Origin: Sorghum bicolor
Taxonomy: Eukaryota; Streptophyta; Magnoliopsida; Poales; Poaceae
Length of the DNA: 64,000 nucleotides
NCBI RefSeq assembly: GCF_000003195.3
Contig: NC_012877.2
Coordinates: 8,968,855-9,032,854 of the forward strand
Reading direction: 5' to 3'
In this document: piece by piece, positions 48,550-60,193 of the stretch
How positions within the stretch are numbered: the stretch's first letter is position 1
Layout of the letters: the number at the start of each line of letters is the position of its first letter
Made by a program: the position numbers and the translations under genes
The notes under the pieces: generated by a model
The model's input: the letters and a program-made list of their open reading frames with translations, nothing else
Told to the model about the DNA's origin: nothing
Database searches by the model: none

Positions 48550-48748
48550 AATTGTGAAGCAACCTCGATCACACATTGAGCATGAAACATTTATGACTTC
48601 CTAAAAGAATCAATTATTCACCACAGTCCCACAGGCTAAGGCTACCAAGATGCAATAATATCCATGCATCTCAGTATCTCACGTTCACACGGCTGACGCA
48701 CCTGTTGCTGGTGCACTCGTGGTTGTCGAGGCGGCCGGGGCTGGACAT
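48550..48748 (-). pseudogene. MADS-box exon fragment, copy 1 (uninterrupted flank)
   Basis: Bases 48702-48748 on the minus strand encode S-S-P-G-R-L-x-N-H-E-C-T-S-N followed by a donor-like GTGCGT. This is the end of a MADS-box first exon (F-S-S-R-G-R-L-Y-E-Y-A-N-N in AGAMOUS-type genes), badly decayed. The flank 48550-48700 matches the flank of copy 2, so it is part of a segmental duplication rather than a separate gene. Confidence 0.45.
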
Positions 48749-49170
48749 GTTGTGGGCCCTACAGCCATGTCAACAAAAAAAAAAGATCAAGCTCTATTAT
48801 TTATGTATACAATTTGTATTTATCCAACTTCATATGAACATGAATTTTTATATATATATATAACAAAAAGAGAGAGACCATCGTCGGACATGTGAGCCCT
48901 ACATCCATGTCAGTAAAACCACTACATTGAAAATGCTCAATGGGGTAATAAGTTGTCTCAGGTATCAGATTTTGAATGCTAACGGTGTAAGTTGTCTCGT
49001 GTACAATTGCAGAATCAACGGACACATGCAGAATCAGCACAATATATTGCTATGATTTTGGTAGTTTTTTTTTCAAAAACTTTCAGAAATATTTTCAAGT
49101 TAAATGACCTAAAATTTCACTTGAGCATGAAATATTAATGAGTATGATTTTTTTATGAAAACAGTTAATC
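48749..49170. other. Intergenic, no gene recognised
   Basis: AT-rich spacer between the duplicated MADS segments. A motif GGACATGTGNGCCCTACA-like occurs at about 48742 and 48888. No coding signal seen. Confidence 0.4.
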
Positions 49171-49213
49171 GTTGCCTCACAAAATTAATGACTATATGAT
49201 TTTGTGAGGCAAC
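49171..49213. repeat. Perfect 15-bp inverted repeat (hairpin)
   Basis: GTTGCCTCACAAAAT, a 13-nt loop, then its exact reverse complement. It is next to the Helitron and inside the duplicated flank. Only one arm-like sequence is seen at the equivalent place in copy 1 (about 48553). Confidence 0.8.
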
Positions 49214-49254
49214 AGCTAGCAAGTCAGATCACTTGAGCATGAAATTTAATGACA

Positions 49255-50916
49255 CTAGTCCATCAACCCGTGCTCCCGCACGGGTTAACTTTGACATTAG
49301 GCAATATAAAGCACTATTTATTTAATATATACTAACTAATAAAAATTACTTCATACAATTTAATTTTATTTGAGTATAGGTTTAGGTCGTTGTGTGGCAC
49401 AGGTAATAATGTAACATTAATTGTTTTTTGAAGTGTGTATAACATCAATTTGATTGTACAGTTGTGTGTTTTCATTTTCTTCTCTTGTTTTGTGTCCTAG
49501 TATATGACTGACTTTGTCTAGTACATGGGCATGTTGGATGTCCCTCGTTAATGAATTGAACTGTGTGGACAGATAACAAATTAGAAGGTTAATTCACCTA
49601 GAAATATAAATTAGTCCTCCAACCCATGCTCTCGCATGGGATAGAATCTTAGGAGATGTAAGGATTAGTTATTGTTTATTAATATCTGAAACTTCTAAAA
49701 AATATTTATATTAAATCTCACATTTTACACATGGTTCATTTTCTAACACAATAGACACATTAGATATTTGTTCTCTGTATCTAGTTGTGATAACCAAATG
49801 TTTTGTCATCCATATCCATAGCTTGTTCCTTTTCATGGCACCTTTTATTTTTTGATATGCACTTATTTGAAACATTAGATTAAAGTGTCGTGGCTGTTGT
49901 TGCCGCTCATATCTTGTGAGAGGCCATGAATCTAAGTTTAATTGCTACTTATTTTTATATTCTCATGTTAAATCGAAACACTTTTGCTTATTGTATATTT
50001 TAATAACACTCATTTGTAATTTTAAATTAAAAGATAGGCTATAAACTATGATATTAGGGACATCTACACTGACATGAATAACATTTTAAACTAGCACTAC
50101 GGCAATTAAGATCCATGGTAGAGCTTGATCTAAGATCATGGATGGCGTAGAGGTGCTAAAATGGAGAGGACATTAATATCCAAGTATCTTATAATGATTG
50201 TTTACTTTAAAGAAATCTCAAATATCAATAAGATATAGCAACATGTGGTATGCACTAAGCTCCATGACTTCTTAAGATGTTTGAATTATTTCAAGACATT
50301 ATATGTGCAATACTACTTCTATAGACATATCAAGTGTGTTTTAATTAGAATGTATAAATGTCAAAGGCAAAAACTTTTATAAATTATATGTCATGGTCAT
50401 TAATATAATTTTAAATAACTTGTTAGTGTCATTAGTATATGAGTCATTAACAAAATATATAGTTATTTTTATACATGTATGTGTATTTGATGTACATGAT
50501 GGTACAATAGATATATTTGCTTTAATCAAATTTTAATATATCAATATTAATAAAATTTTGTAATATATAAACATTATTAAGCCAAAACTCTAGTGCTAAA
50601 ACTCTAGTCCATATTGTTTAGGTATAAACTTAGAGAGCTATTTTGAAGTGTCATTCATAACTATAGACGTGGTTGATTTAATGTGAATTTAAGAGTTTTA
50701 TCTTCAATCGTCGATGAACAATTAAAGTGAGTAACTTTTTTAAAAAAATAAAATATATCTAATGGTTATGGATAGTTAGAGTCTTCCAATTAATGGTTGG
50801 ATGTTTCTAATTAATTAATGTGAGAATTTTTATCATTTATCTTTTTTCTTAGCGCACCTTGTGAGAATAACGTGGAGGCTCTGTTGGGACCTCCAATTAC
50901 TAATAGTAAGATAAGA
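49255..50916 (-). mobile_element. Non-autonomous Helitron, 1662 bp
   Basis: On the minus strand it begins TCTTATCTTACTATTAG (5' TC, 50916) and ends with a nine-base-pair hairpin (AACCCGTGC/GCACGGGTT, 49265-49286), six bases and CTAG (49258-49255). It sits between A (49254) and T (50917), as Helitrons do. The duplicated copy at 48575-48625 lacks the insert and aligns across the site, which supports the ends. No Rep/helicase gene is present. Confidence 0.7.
49611..49642 (-). mobile_element. Second Helitron 3' terminus
   Basis: The minus strand shows hairpin CCCATGC/GCATGGG (loop four bases), six bases, then CTAA followed by T. The layout equals that of the terminus at 49255, so a second, related Helitron end lies inside the first element. 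Its 5' end is not identified. Confidence 0.5.
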
Positions 50917-51183
50917 TACTAAAAGAATACCAATCATTCACCACGTACACAGTCTATCAACAAGATGCAAGAATATCTATGCATCTCACGTTTATGGCTC
51001 ACGCACGCACCTGTTGTTGGCGCACTCATGGAGGCGACCGCGTCTGGAGAAGACGACGGTGATCAGCGCCACCACAGCGTTGCAGAGGACAGCAGCAGAG
51101 AACTCATACGCCTTCTTGATGTGGAGGCCGTTGCAGAAGGTGACCTGCCGGTTCGTGTTGTTCTCAGTCCTCCCCTTCCCCAT
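50917..51183 (-). pseudogene. AGAMOUS-type MADS-box exon, decayed (copy 2)
   Basis: The exon 51183-51011 starts [16 protein letters not shown] and continues through [15 protein letters not shown] and [11 protein letters not shown]. It ends at a donor CAACAG/GTGCGT, at the place where AGAMOUS-clade genes splice after the MADS box. Compared with the family, the K-I-E-I-K-R-I-E-N and C-K-R-R-N-G-L-L basic segments are shortened, and extra residues occur in the core (S-A-A-V and I-T-V-V). DNA-binding residues are therefore missing. I see no I, K or C region exons nearby. It was probably a MIKC transcription-factor gene or a copied fragment of one. Confidence 0.65.
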
Positions 51184-52126
51184 GCTGGAGAAGATCTCAG
51201 CTGAAAAACCCCAGCTTCTTACTTTAGCTCCTTCAGCTACAAGAATTGATTTGTGTCTTGATCAGAAGCAAATAAAGTATCGTATCAGATGCGAAAATAA
51301 GCAACTAAATCTAGCAAGCAAACTTTAGAAAGTTTAAAAACAGGCTGGATATATGTGTGACTGATATATAGCGTTTTTCCTTTTTTTTTTTCTTTCCCAC
51401 AATCCCACCCCATATATGTATGAAACATTTAAGATCTAGTACATCGAGCTGCTGCGTGCTACTAGCTAGGAGGAGAAATCTCATCACAGAAGCAAAAAGT
51501 TGAAACCTTGCAAAGCTTAGTAACACGCAGGGAAAGACAGCACAGATACTATACATAGTACATATATAGAAAAAGCAGGAAAAACGGAAATCAAGTGTAA
51601 ACAAAGAAGCATCATCCAAGTAGTCAGCAGAATTGAAGCTGGCGGCATGGTTTATTACCTTGATGCAGGAACTCCAAGCACAGAAAAGGGGAGTTCTTTC
51701 CTCAGAAGGAGAAAGTACAGACGAGATCGATCGATCAGCTAGCTGAAACTGAAACTACAAACCGGATCACAAGATGTATTACATGACTGATGCAGAAAGA
51801 AATACCGCTCGAGCAGTTAAGTTTCACTCGGCCCAGAAAAGAACACAGATTCTCAGCAAGCTAAGACGATCATGTAAACCAAACACAATAATACAACATC
51901 GGTCGCGAAAAAAAACACAAGATCTACGAGTTGGTTCGTTCGGTTAATTCGGAAATTAAAAGAAGCTAAAAAAACACGAAACAACAACAAACCAGCAATA
52001 ATATGATGGACAATAATAAGGAGCTGCTTCTTTTTCCTTGAAGAGAAAGCTCATCTTCTTCCAGCTTCTTCAACCGGAAGAACTCGTGGATCGTTCAGAA
52101 AAAGAGAAAGGGTCAGATGCGAAAAG
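51184..52126. other. Former MADS upstream/leader region, no gene recognised
   Basis: It lies upstream of the MADS relic on the minus strand and is interrupted at 52127 by the large gypsy element. Open frames here (51311-51619 minus, 51014-51328 plus) lack domains. Confidence 0.4.
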
Positions 52127-52835
52127 TGTTGGGGAACAGCTGCATCCTTCCCCTGGTAGCGTCGAAGGTTATCCTTCACCCAAGGAACCTCCGACGCCTG
52201 AAGCGTCGAAGGATATCCTTCACTGGAAAATACTAAATGTTGACGACTCGTCTGGTCGTGCTAAGTGTGTGCAGGGACGGAGACACCGGCGGAGGCCCAC
52301 AAGCAAGGAAAGGGGGAACCTCCGACCTTCCCGGGTCCGAGGATGGCGAGAACGCGGCCAGGCCGAGGAACCTCCGACTCGCTCTAGGCTAAGGAGGAAC
52401 CCCCGGGGTGGCCGGGACGAGCAACCTCCGGCCCGGCCAGGCTGAGGAACCTCCGACACCGAAGTGTCGGAGGATCCGCGATTGGGCGGAGGATCCAAGC
52501 CTCCGACCAACTAAAGCCCCAGACAGAGGATAAACGAAGGGCTTGCAATGTGAAATTACACAGGTGACTTAGGGTCAGTAGACTGTGGTGTAAGAATATG
52601 CTGGAATATCCTCCCACCGTCACGGGGTATTTATGTAAATGTCGTTAGGTCGGTTTCCGGGCCCTATATAAGGGGCGCGATGCCGCCGTTAATAAAGAGA
52701 GAGAGAAAAAGCATTCACTGTATTCACCTACCGTTGAGCCTACTGCCCGTTGGAGCTCAGACCTCTCACGGCACCGAGTGAGAAGGTTCACTATCCACCG
52801 TACTGCTGGGGAGTGCGGAGAGCATCTTCCCAACA
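52127..52835 (+). repeat. Element F 5' LTR
   Basis: TGTTGGGGAAC...CTTCCCAACA, 709 bp with mirrored ends. Its first 400 bp repeat the motifs AACCTCCGAC and GTCGAAGG/GTCGGAGG many times. Confidence 0.85.
52665..52696 (+). promoter_or_regulatory. Element F TATA box and polyadenylation-like signal
   Basis: TATATAA at 52665-52671 in a GC-rich setting is the likely core promoter. AATAAA at 52691-52696 lies close after it, as in LTRs with a short R region. Confidence 0.55.
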
Positions 52836-52837
52836 TT

Positions 52838-52854
52838 GGCGCCCACCGTGGGGC
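52838..52854 (+). other. Element F primer-binding region
   Basis: TGGCGCCCACCGTGGGG begins two bases after the LTR, at the conserved primer-binding position of Tat-type elements. I do not assign the tRNA. Confidence 0.6.
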
Positions 52855-52872
52855 TACGAAGTATAACCTGCG

Positions 52873-54732
52873 ATGGCTGGAAAGAGAACAAGCACCACAA
52901 GACCTCGGGCAGAGCCCTCCAGGAGAGGAAGGCCGAGGAGAGCCGTGCGGAGCACGTACGCGACCGTGGAGGGAGAAGGTTCTGAGAGCGAGCATCCAGA
53001 GAACGAGCAGCCGGAAACACGCCAGGAACCTCCTCCCGCCGCAGACCCGGCGCAACCCACGGCCGCGCTAGAGCTCCAGCAGCTGCAAACGCAATTGCAG
53101 AACCTTCAGCAAGAGCGAGACCGGATCGCTGCTGCCTACGCCGCCAGCCAAGAGGCAGCGGTAGCCGCGACGCAAGCGGCCGAGATCAGGCAGCAGCTTT
53201 CACTCCTGCAGGCAGAAATCCTTAGCATGCAACCTCCACCTCAGCCGACAATTCAGCCCGCTGTGCTGAACAGCGCCGGCCCAACATTGGATGTGCAACC
53301 GGCAAACTACGGTGGCATGCTGCGGGGCACGTTGGACCTTCGTTCCCCTTTGTCCGAAGGATTGCAGACCTCGCCTTGGCCAACAGCCTACAAACCTATC
53401 ACGCTCCCTAAATTCAGCGGAAAGGCCGATCCGCGCCAATTCCTGATGAGTTTCGAGGCAGCCGTGGCCTCACCTGGAGGGAACGAAACTGTGATGGCAA
53501 AATCCTTCGTGATCGCAGCCGAGGGAGATGCCTTGGCGTGGTACTCGATGCTCATACCCGGGTCGATCTATTCATGGGAGAACCTTCGAGACAAGATTTT
53601 AGCGAATTTCCAGGGATTCGCGGTTGAATCACTAACCTCCACGGACCTGTTCCAGTGTCGCCAGAGTCAGGGAGAGGCACTGCGGGAGTACTTCCAAAGG
53701 TTCGTGCAGACTAAGGCGAGAGCACCCGGTGTGCCGGAGGAGGTCGCCATTGAAGCGGCCATCAAGGGTCTTCGCATAGGGCCCTTCGCGGCTCATTTGG
53801 CCAGAGAAAAGCCAGCATCCATGCACGAGCTGTACCACGAGTTTGAGAAGTATTGCAGGTCAGACAACGACTACCGCAAAAGGTTGGAAGACCAAAACTC
53901 TCAGAAGAGGCAGAGCAATGATAGAAATTCACAGAAGAAGAACCTCAGCCAGGATGAACGCCGGCCACAGCGAGAGGCTGGTGGACAGATGATGAATATC
54001 GAGGAACCGAAAAATGACAGGCCGGAAAATAACCGTCCACCAGTGGAAGCGCGAAGCTCGGAACGCATACCCAATCAAGCCGGAAGAGGGGGCCGAAATG
54101 CGGGATGACGAAAAAATCAAAGTCAGCGACCACGGAAACAGTATTGCTTCTTCCATGGAGAGGAGAAGGGTCACTCCACCAGAGATTGCCCAGATGCAAA
54201 AGAAACTCAGGAAAGGATCAAGAGCAGGGCAGCTCCGCAACCTCCGATACCAGTCGCTCAACCTCGGGAAGTAAATCACACATTCCCTCAAACCTTCTAC
54301 CATTCATACGTCGGAGGTTCAAGCCAGCAGCACCCAACTCCACTTCAGCCCAGCGCGATAGCCCCCGCTTACTATCCCAGCTTCCTACCAGCTTGGCGCC
54401 CAGCCCAGCAAACCGCGGACCACAACCTTCCACCAAACTATGTTCCTCCACGACCTCCACATATCACGTACATCGAAACCCCGCAAACCCACCAGCAGTC
54501 ACTGCCTCCTCCCCCAAACCAGCTACAGTTAGTCCAGGCTCCACCTCCACCGAAAATCGAACCCCACCCCGATAATCAGATCGGCCCTCATACACCCCTG
54601 CCCACGATTGGAATGATCTTACCAATAGCTGGAGGGTCTTCAATGGAGTTCCAGACAAAGAAGCAGAAGAAGGATCACCTCCGGCTCGTTAACAACGTTG
54701 CAGTTCAAGGACCAGTGAGATGCACTGATTAG
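52873..54732 (+). pseudogene. Element F gag region
   Basis: ATG at 52873 opens a 411-codon frame. It has a basic N-terminus, an Ala/Gln-rich coiled-coil-like segment (about residues 65-120) and the retrotransposon gag domain (about 175-335, motifs F-S-G-K-A-D-P-R-Q-F and W-Y-S-M-L). A TGA at 54106-54108 ends it. The same frame continues past the stop with a C-F-F-H-x-x-x-x-G-H-S-T-R-D-C zinc-binding motif and a Pro/Gln-rich spacer, up to a TAG at 54730-54732. The stops are the only defects seen. Confidence 0.8.
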
Positions 54733-57700
54733 TCCAGAACCCCAATAACCTTCACTGAGGAAGATCTAAGGTTGGAAAGCTACCCTCACACAGATGCCCT
54801 GGTCATAACAACGAATGTCGCGGGTTGGGGAGTAAGCAGGATCTTAGTGGATTCAGGAAGTTCCGCAGACATAATATTTGCCGGGACCTTCGACCAAATG
54901 AAGCTCAGCAGAAGCCAGCTCCAACCTTCGGAATCACCTTTGATCGGGTTCGGAGGAAAGCAAATACATGCCCTGGGGAAGGTTGCCCTACCCGTATCCT
55001 TCGGCACATCCGAGAACGCAAGAACAGAGTACGTCACCTTCGACGTGGTAGACCTGCACTACCCATACAATGCCATATTCGGGCGAGGGTTCTTGAACAA
55101 GTTCAATGCGGCCGCCCATATGGGATACCTGTGCATGAAAATCCCGGCTTTGCACGGAGTAATCACGGTTCACGGAAGTCAAAAGGAGGCAAGGAACATA
55201 GAGAAAGCAATTTACAAGTCCTTCCGGAACATAAACTCCGTGGACTCTACGCAGCATGAAGCTTCCCAGCCACCAGACATGCCAAGGGGGAAAACAGACC
55301 TGGCTGATCAAGAGGAAACGAAATGTGTCCCTCTGCAGGAAGCTGTTCCAGATAAGAAGGTCACCATCTCCGCCACCCTCGGTAGAGAGGTGGAACTCGA
55401 ATTGCTAGACGTGTTGCAAAAGAACCAAGATATCTTCGCTTGGAGTGCCGCTGACCTACAAGGAGTCAGCAGAGATATAATAGAGCATTCGCTGGACATT
55501 GATCCGAGGATGAGGCCGAAGAAGCAGAGACAAAGGAAAATGTCTGAAGAAAGAACCTTAGCCGCGAAGGCAGAGGTACAAAGACTCCTGGACGCAAAGG
55601 TCATCAGAGAAGTCATGTACCCAGAATGGTTGGCAAACGTAGTCCTGGTCCCCAAGAAAAATGGCAAAATGAGGATGTGCATAGATTTTACGGATCTCAA
55701 CAAGGCTTGTGTCAAAGACTCATTCCCCTTGCCAAGGATAGATATCTCTGTGGACAAAGCAGCTGGTTGTCAGAGATTCTCACTGCTGGACTGTTTCTCC
55801 GGTTACCACCAAATTTGGCTCAAAAAAGAAGACGAAGGAAAGGCAAGCTTCACAACCCCATTCGGCACGTATTGCTACACCAGAATGCCAGAAGGTCTCA
55901 AAAACGCTGGAGCAACCTTCTCCAGAATGATGGGGAAGGTTCTAGGAAGTCAGCTACAGAGAAACATCATAGCCTACGTCGACGATGTTGTCGTCATGAG
56001 CAAGCGCAAGGAAGATCATATTAAGGACCTGCAGGAAACCTTCGTCAACCTTAGATCTGCCGGGCTGAAACTTAACCCGGAGAAGTGCGTGTTCGGGGTC
56101 AGCAAGGGAAAAATGCTGGGGTATATCATCAGCTCCGAAGGAATTAGAGCTAACCCAGACAAGACAAAAGCAATCATGTCAAAGGCAGAACCTTCAAACA
56201 AGAAAGAGGTGCAAAGGCTGACTGGCCGAATAGCAGCCCTCAATAGATTCATCTCAAGATCGGCAGAACGGAGCCTCCCATTCTTCAAAGTGTTGAGAGG
56301 AGAAGGTAAAACAGAATGGGGTCCGGAACAATCAGAGGCCTTCAGGCATCTCAAGAATTACATTGCAACCAACCTGGTGGTAACAGTGCCTGAGCCAGAC
56401 ACCCCACTACTACTGTATGTGGCTGCCTCCGATCACGCTGTCAGTGGTGTCCTGGTGCACGAGACAAGCGACAGTAAGGGAACGGTGCAAAGACCCGTTT
56501 ACTACGTATCTGAAGCTCTGTCAGGAGCAAAGCTGAACTACACGGAGATAGAAAAAATCGCGTACGCGGTCCTGTGTGCATCAAGGAAGCTCAAGCATTA
56601 CTTCCAAAGCCATGAGATTAAAGTGCCCACTTCACAGCCATTGGGTGATATCCTTAGGAACAAAGAGGCTTCCGGACGTATAGGAAAATGGGCGGCCGAA
56701 CTATCACAGTTTGATATCACCTATGTCCCCAGAACCTCCATCAAATCTCAAGCCCTGGCTGACTTTATGGCAGATTGGACACCTTCGAACAAAAACGAGG
56801 AGAAGGTAATCGATCAGCCGTGGACGCTGTATACAGATGGCGCCTGGGGTCAAGCGGGAGCAGGAGCAGCAGCCGTTCTAATCGCACCATCTGGACTCAA
56901 ACTAAAGTTTGCTATACGACTCGAATTCAAAGCAACAAACAACATAGCTGAGTATGAAGGACTCATCCTCGGGCTGAACAAAGCTAAGGCTTCGGGAGCA
57001 AAAACCCTACTCATCAAAACAGACTCCCAGGTGGTGGCAGGGCAAGTGGAGAAGGAATACCTAGCACACAACCCGGAGCTGGCAAGATATCTGGCCGTCG
57101 TAAGAGGCCTGGAGAGAAGGTTCAAGGGATTCACTCTGCAGTACATTCCAAGAGCCGAAAACTACGAGGCAGACGAACTAGCGAAAGCAGCAGCCAACAA
57201 CACCCCCTTGCCAGAAGGAACCTTCCACCAGATTGCTGCAACACCCGCAACCGAATCGTTGCCAAAAGCCTTTCGCTCAGTCCTGCTGACAGAAAGTGAA
57301 GATTGGAGGCAGGCGATAGCTGATTGCCTCAAAGGCGAGACAACTGTAGATGACGAAGCAACAGCCAAGAGGATGGAGGCAAGAGCAATGAATTACACCT
57401 CCATTGACGGGGTCCTGTACAAGAAAGGCGTAGTCCAACCTTTGCTGAGATGCATATCACAAAGCGAGGGCAGAGAACTCCTATAAGAGATACACTCCGG
57501 GATGTGCGGGTCTCACATTGGACCTCGCGCGTTGTCTGCTAAAGCATTAAGACAAGGCTTCTACTGGCCAACTCACATTAAAGATGCTGAAGAAATAGTG
57601 AAGACATGCAAAGCCTGCCAAACCTTCTCACCAATTCAGTCAGGACCTTCAGCACTAACTCAGCTCATACCAGCATCATGGCCGTTGCAGAGATGGGGAA

Positions 57701-58524
57701 TGGACCTGGTAGGACCAATGCCAACTGCCCAGGGGGGAAACAAATTCGCCGTCGTGGCCATCGAATACTTCACAAGATGGATCGAAGCTAAGCCACTGGC
57801 AACCATAACCTCTGAAACAATCAGGAAATTTTTCTGGCAGAACATAGTCTGCAGATTCGGAGTTCCACACTTGCTCACAGTTGACAACGGGAAGCAGTTT
57901 GATTCAGACAGTTTCAAGGAATTCTGCCATCACATAGGAACCAAAATTGCTTTCGCGTCTGTTTATCACCCAGAGTCAAACGGGGCCGTGGAGAGAGCAA
58001 ACAGAACAATATTCTCCGCAATCTCCAAGACCTTACTCAACCTACGCAAGGGGAAATGGGTTGAAGAACTACCAAGAGTTGTATGGTCACATAACACAAC
58101 AGTTTCAAGAACAACCGGGTTCACTCCATTCAAGCTCTTGTATGGGGAAGAGGCAATGTTGCCCGAAGAAATCAAACACCAAAGCCTGCGTTCCATGAAG
58201 CAGCAGCTGGCTGAAGATGAAGAGTACTGCAAGGAAACCTTAGAATCAATAAGACTTGAGGCAGTGGAGAACATTACCAGGTATCAACAAGAAACCAAGA
58301 ATTGGAGAGACCGCAAGCTAGTACGAAAAGACATACAAAATGGGGACCTGGTGCTCAGGAAAAAAGGAGATCACCCAAACGCTGGTAAATTGCAACCCAA
58401 GTGGGAAGGACCTTATACAGCAATACAAGCGGGAAGGTCGGGATCCTTCTACCTGAAAGACCTCGAAGGTAGAACCTCCACCCACACGTGGAACGTCGAC
58501 AATCTACGTAGATTTTACATTTGA
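54733..58524 (+). pseudogene. Element F pol: protease, reverse transcriptase, two RNase H, integrase
   Basis: Same frame as gag. Protease has [10 protein letters not shown] near 54843. Reverse transcriptase has [11 protein letters not shown] near 55675 and Y-V-D-D-V-V-V near 55975. The retroelement RNase H follows (L-Y-V-A-A-S-D-H-A near 56416). A second RNase H has Y-T-D-G-A-W-G near 56830 and K-T-D-S-Q-V-V near 57018. Integrase has a zinc finger ending C-K-A-C, then D-L-V-G-P-M near 57703, V-D-N-G-K-Q-F near 57880 and N-G-A-V-E-R-A near 57979, the D, D and E of the core. One TAA (57484-57486) separates RNase H from integrase. The rest is open to the stop at 58522. No chromodomain is seen, as expected for Tat. 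Confidence 0.85.
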
Positions 58525-60190
58525 GTGTAAGGATGACCCCTGCAAAATAAGCGGCGGCATCCACATCCCTAAATACGCTTGTTTTCTTTTTTTTCGCATT
58601 CCAAGGTCTGCACTCTTTTCCTCACAGGGGTACTCCTACCAGGAGGTGAGGTTTTTAACGAGGCAGAACCTATGTAAAAACCTCTGAAATATAAAGAGGA
58701 ATCCACCCCAGAACCAAAGCCCAAAAGTCGAAAAACAGCCAGCAACGAGGCTGTAGAATTCGACAAAACATCACGTGATCACAAGGACCCTCCGCAGCTT
58801 TCATCCAAAAGCTAAGAAAGCTCGGAACGTCCTCAAAGGTGAAAAAACACCAAATCCTTAGCAAAAGACCTAGCCAAGAGCCGGGCAGCAAGGATAACAT
58901 GGCCAAAAAGTGAAAAAGTCCTGTCCTCCTCAGGCATCACAACATGGCCACAAGGAACAAAACCTTCAAACCTGACAAAGATCTGAGGAGAATCAGGCAT
59001 CAGGAACTATATTATTTTTGCCAAAAGGTAGCGGAGGTTTAACATTCACAAGACAGACCTCAACAAAATTCACATAACCTTCACCAAAATAAGGTCGAAG
59101 GTATCCTGCTACTCTAAGCAGACCCCCAACAAACAAAGTGTGAAATTAAAACGAAACTACAATAACCCTCAGTCAGGTACAGCAAAACCAACTACCACAA
59201 CAACCATCAATAACCCAACAATAAATTTTAACCTAACTACGTACAAAAAATAAATGCATGAAAGCCTATAAAACCAGGCTCACCCTGCCCCACCCTCAAT
59301 CAGGATCAGTATACAAATACCCGAGCATCGAGTGCAAACCTAGCATTCAAAAAGCAAAAATCCTAGGCCACCATGGAAGCAGGAGTTAGCCTCACAACAC
59401 CAACAAAAGTTTGTATCGCACGAAGCTTCGTAATACTAGAACTCCGGCGTTGTGATGAACATCGACCACAAAGTCGTGTACAGCCACAACAGAAACAATG
59501 GAAGTCAGACTCAGAGGTCTCTGAAGGGTATCGCACGAAGTCTCGTAACGTCCCTTCAGAACCTCCGACTCAGATAGCCGAAGGTTCTCCTCGACAACAC
59601 TCCACGGGAGTCGAGCAAAGGAAAAAAATAGCACAATTCAGCAGATGATCCTTCGCACCAATAAAGTCGAAGGTTCTAAGGCCAAGAAACGACGATCCTC
59701 CGCGCAAGAAAAAATCAACAACACCTTCGCAACATCGAGCATCAAGCACAAGCCAGCCACAGCAACACAAAGATCCTTAGGATCAACACCACCGTGACGT
59801 TGCAATATATAAATGCTGTAGCGCGAAGGTTGTAATAAAAATGAGATCGAAGGTTGTAGCAAACTTAAAAACTTTATTATTGATGAAGAAATCATTACAA
59901 AAGAACATTTACAAGGAAAGAATAAAATTAACCTTCGACCTATAAAAAGTCGAAGGTTATAGGTAGCTTGTACAAGTTCAACTTACAAATCCTCCGTCGA
60001 CTAAACAACCGAAGGATCTATGAGTCACGTACAAATCTCACGCACGAGTCACCAAAAATTCTAAAATCACTACAATAATCTCGTGCGAGATAATCAACCA
60101 AATCGTCAACATTGAGCGAAGGACGCGCAGCTCTCCACCAGTCTATCAACCAACCACTTGCATACAAGTCACCACGCTTGAACGTCAACG
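58525..60190. other. Element F 3' spacer, non-coding
   Basis: A-rich, C-rich and G-poor sequence between integrase and the antisense gene. Short motifs of the type CGAAGGTT, AACCTTCG and CCTCCG are scattered throughout. Short open frames are not supported by any domain. Confidence 0.5.
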
Positions 60191-60193
60191 GCG

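Noticed and set aside
53200..55757. Several minus-strand open frames over gag-pol of element F
   Set aside because: They are mirror frames of the GC-rich polyprotein. Only the antisense frames beyond about 60.2 kb carry their own domains.
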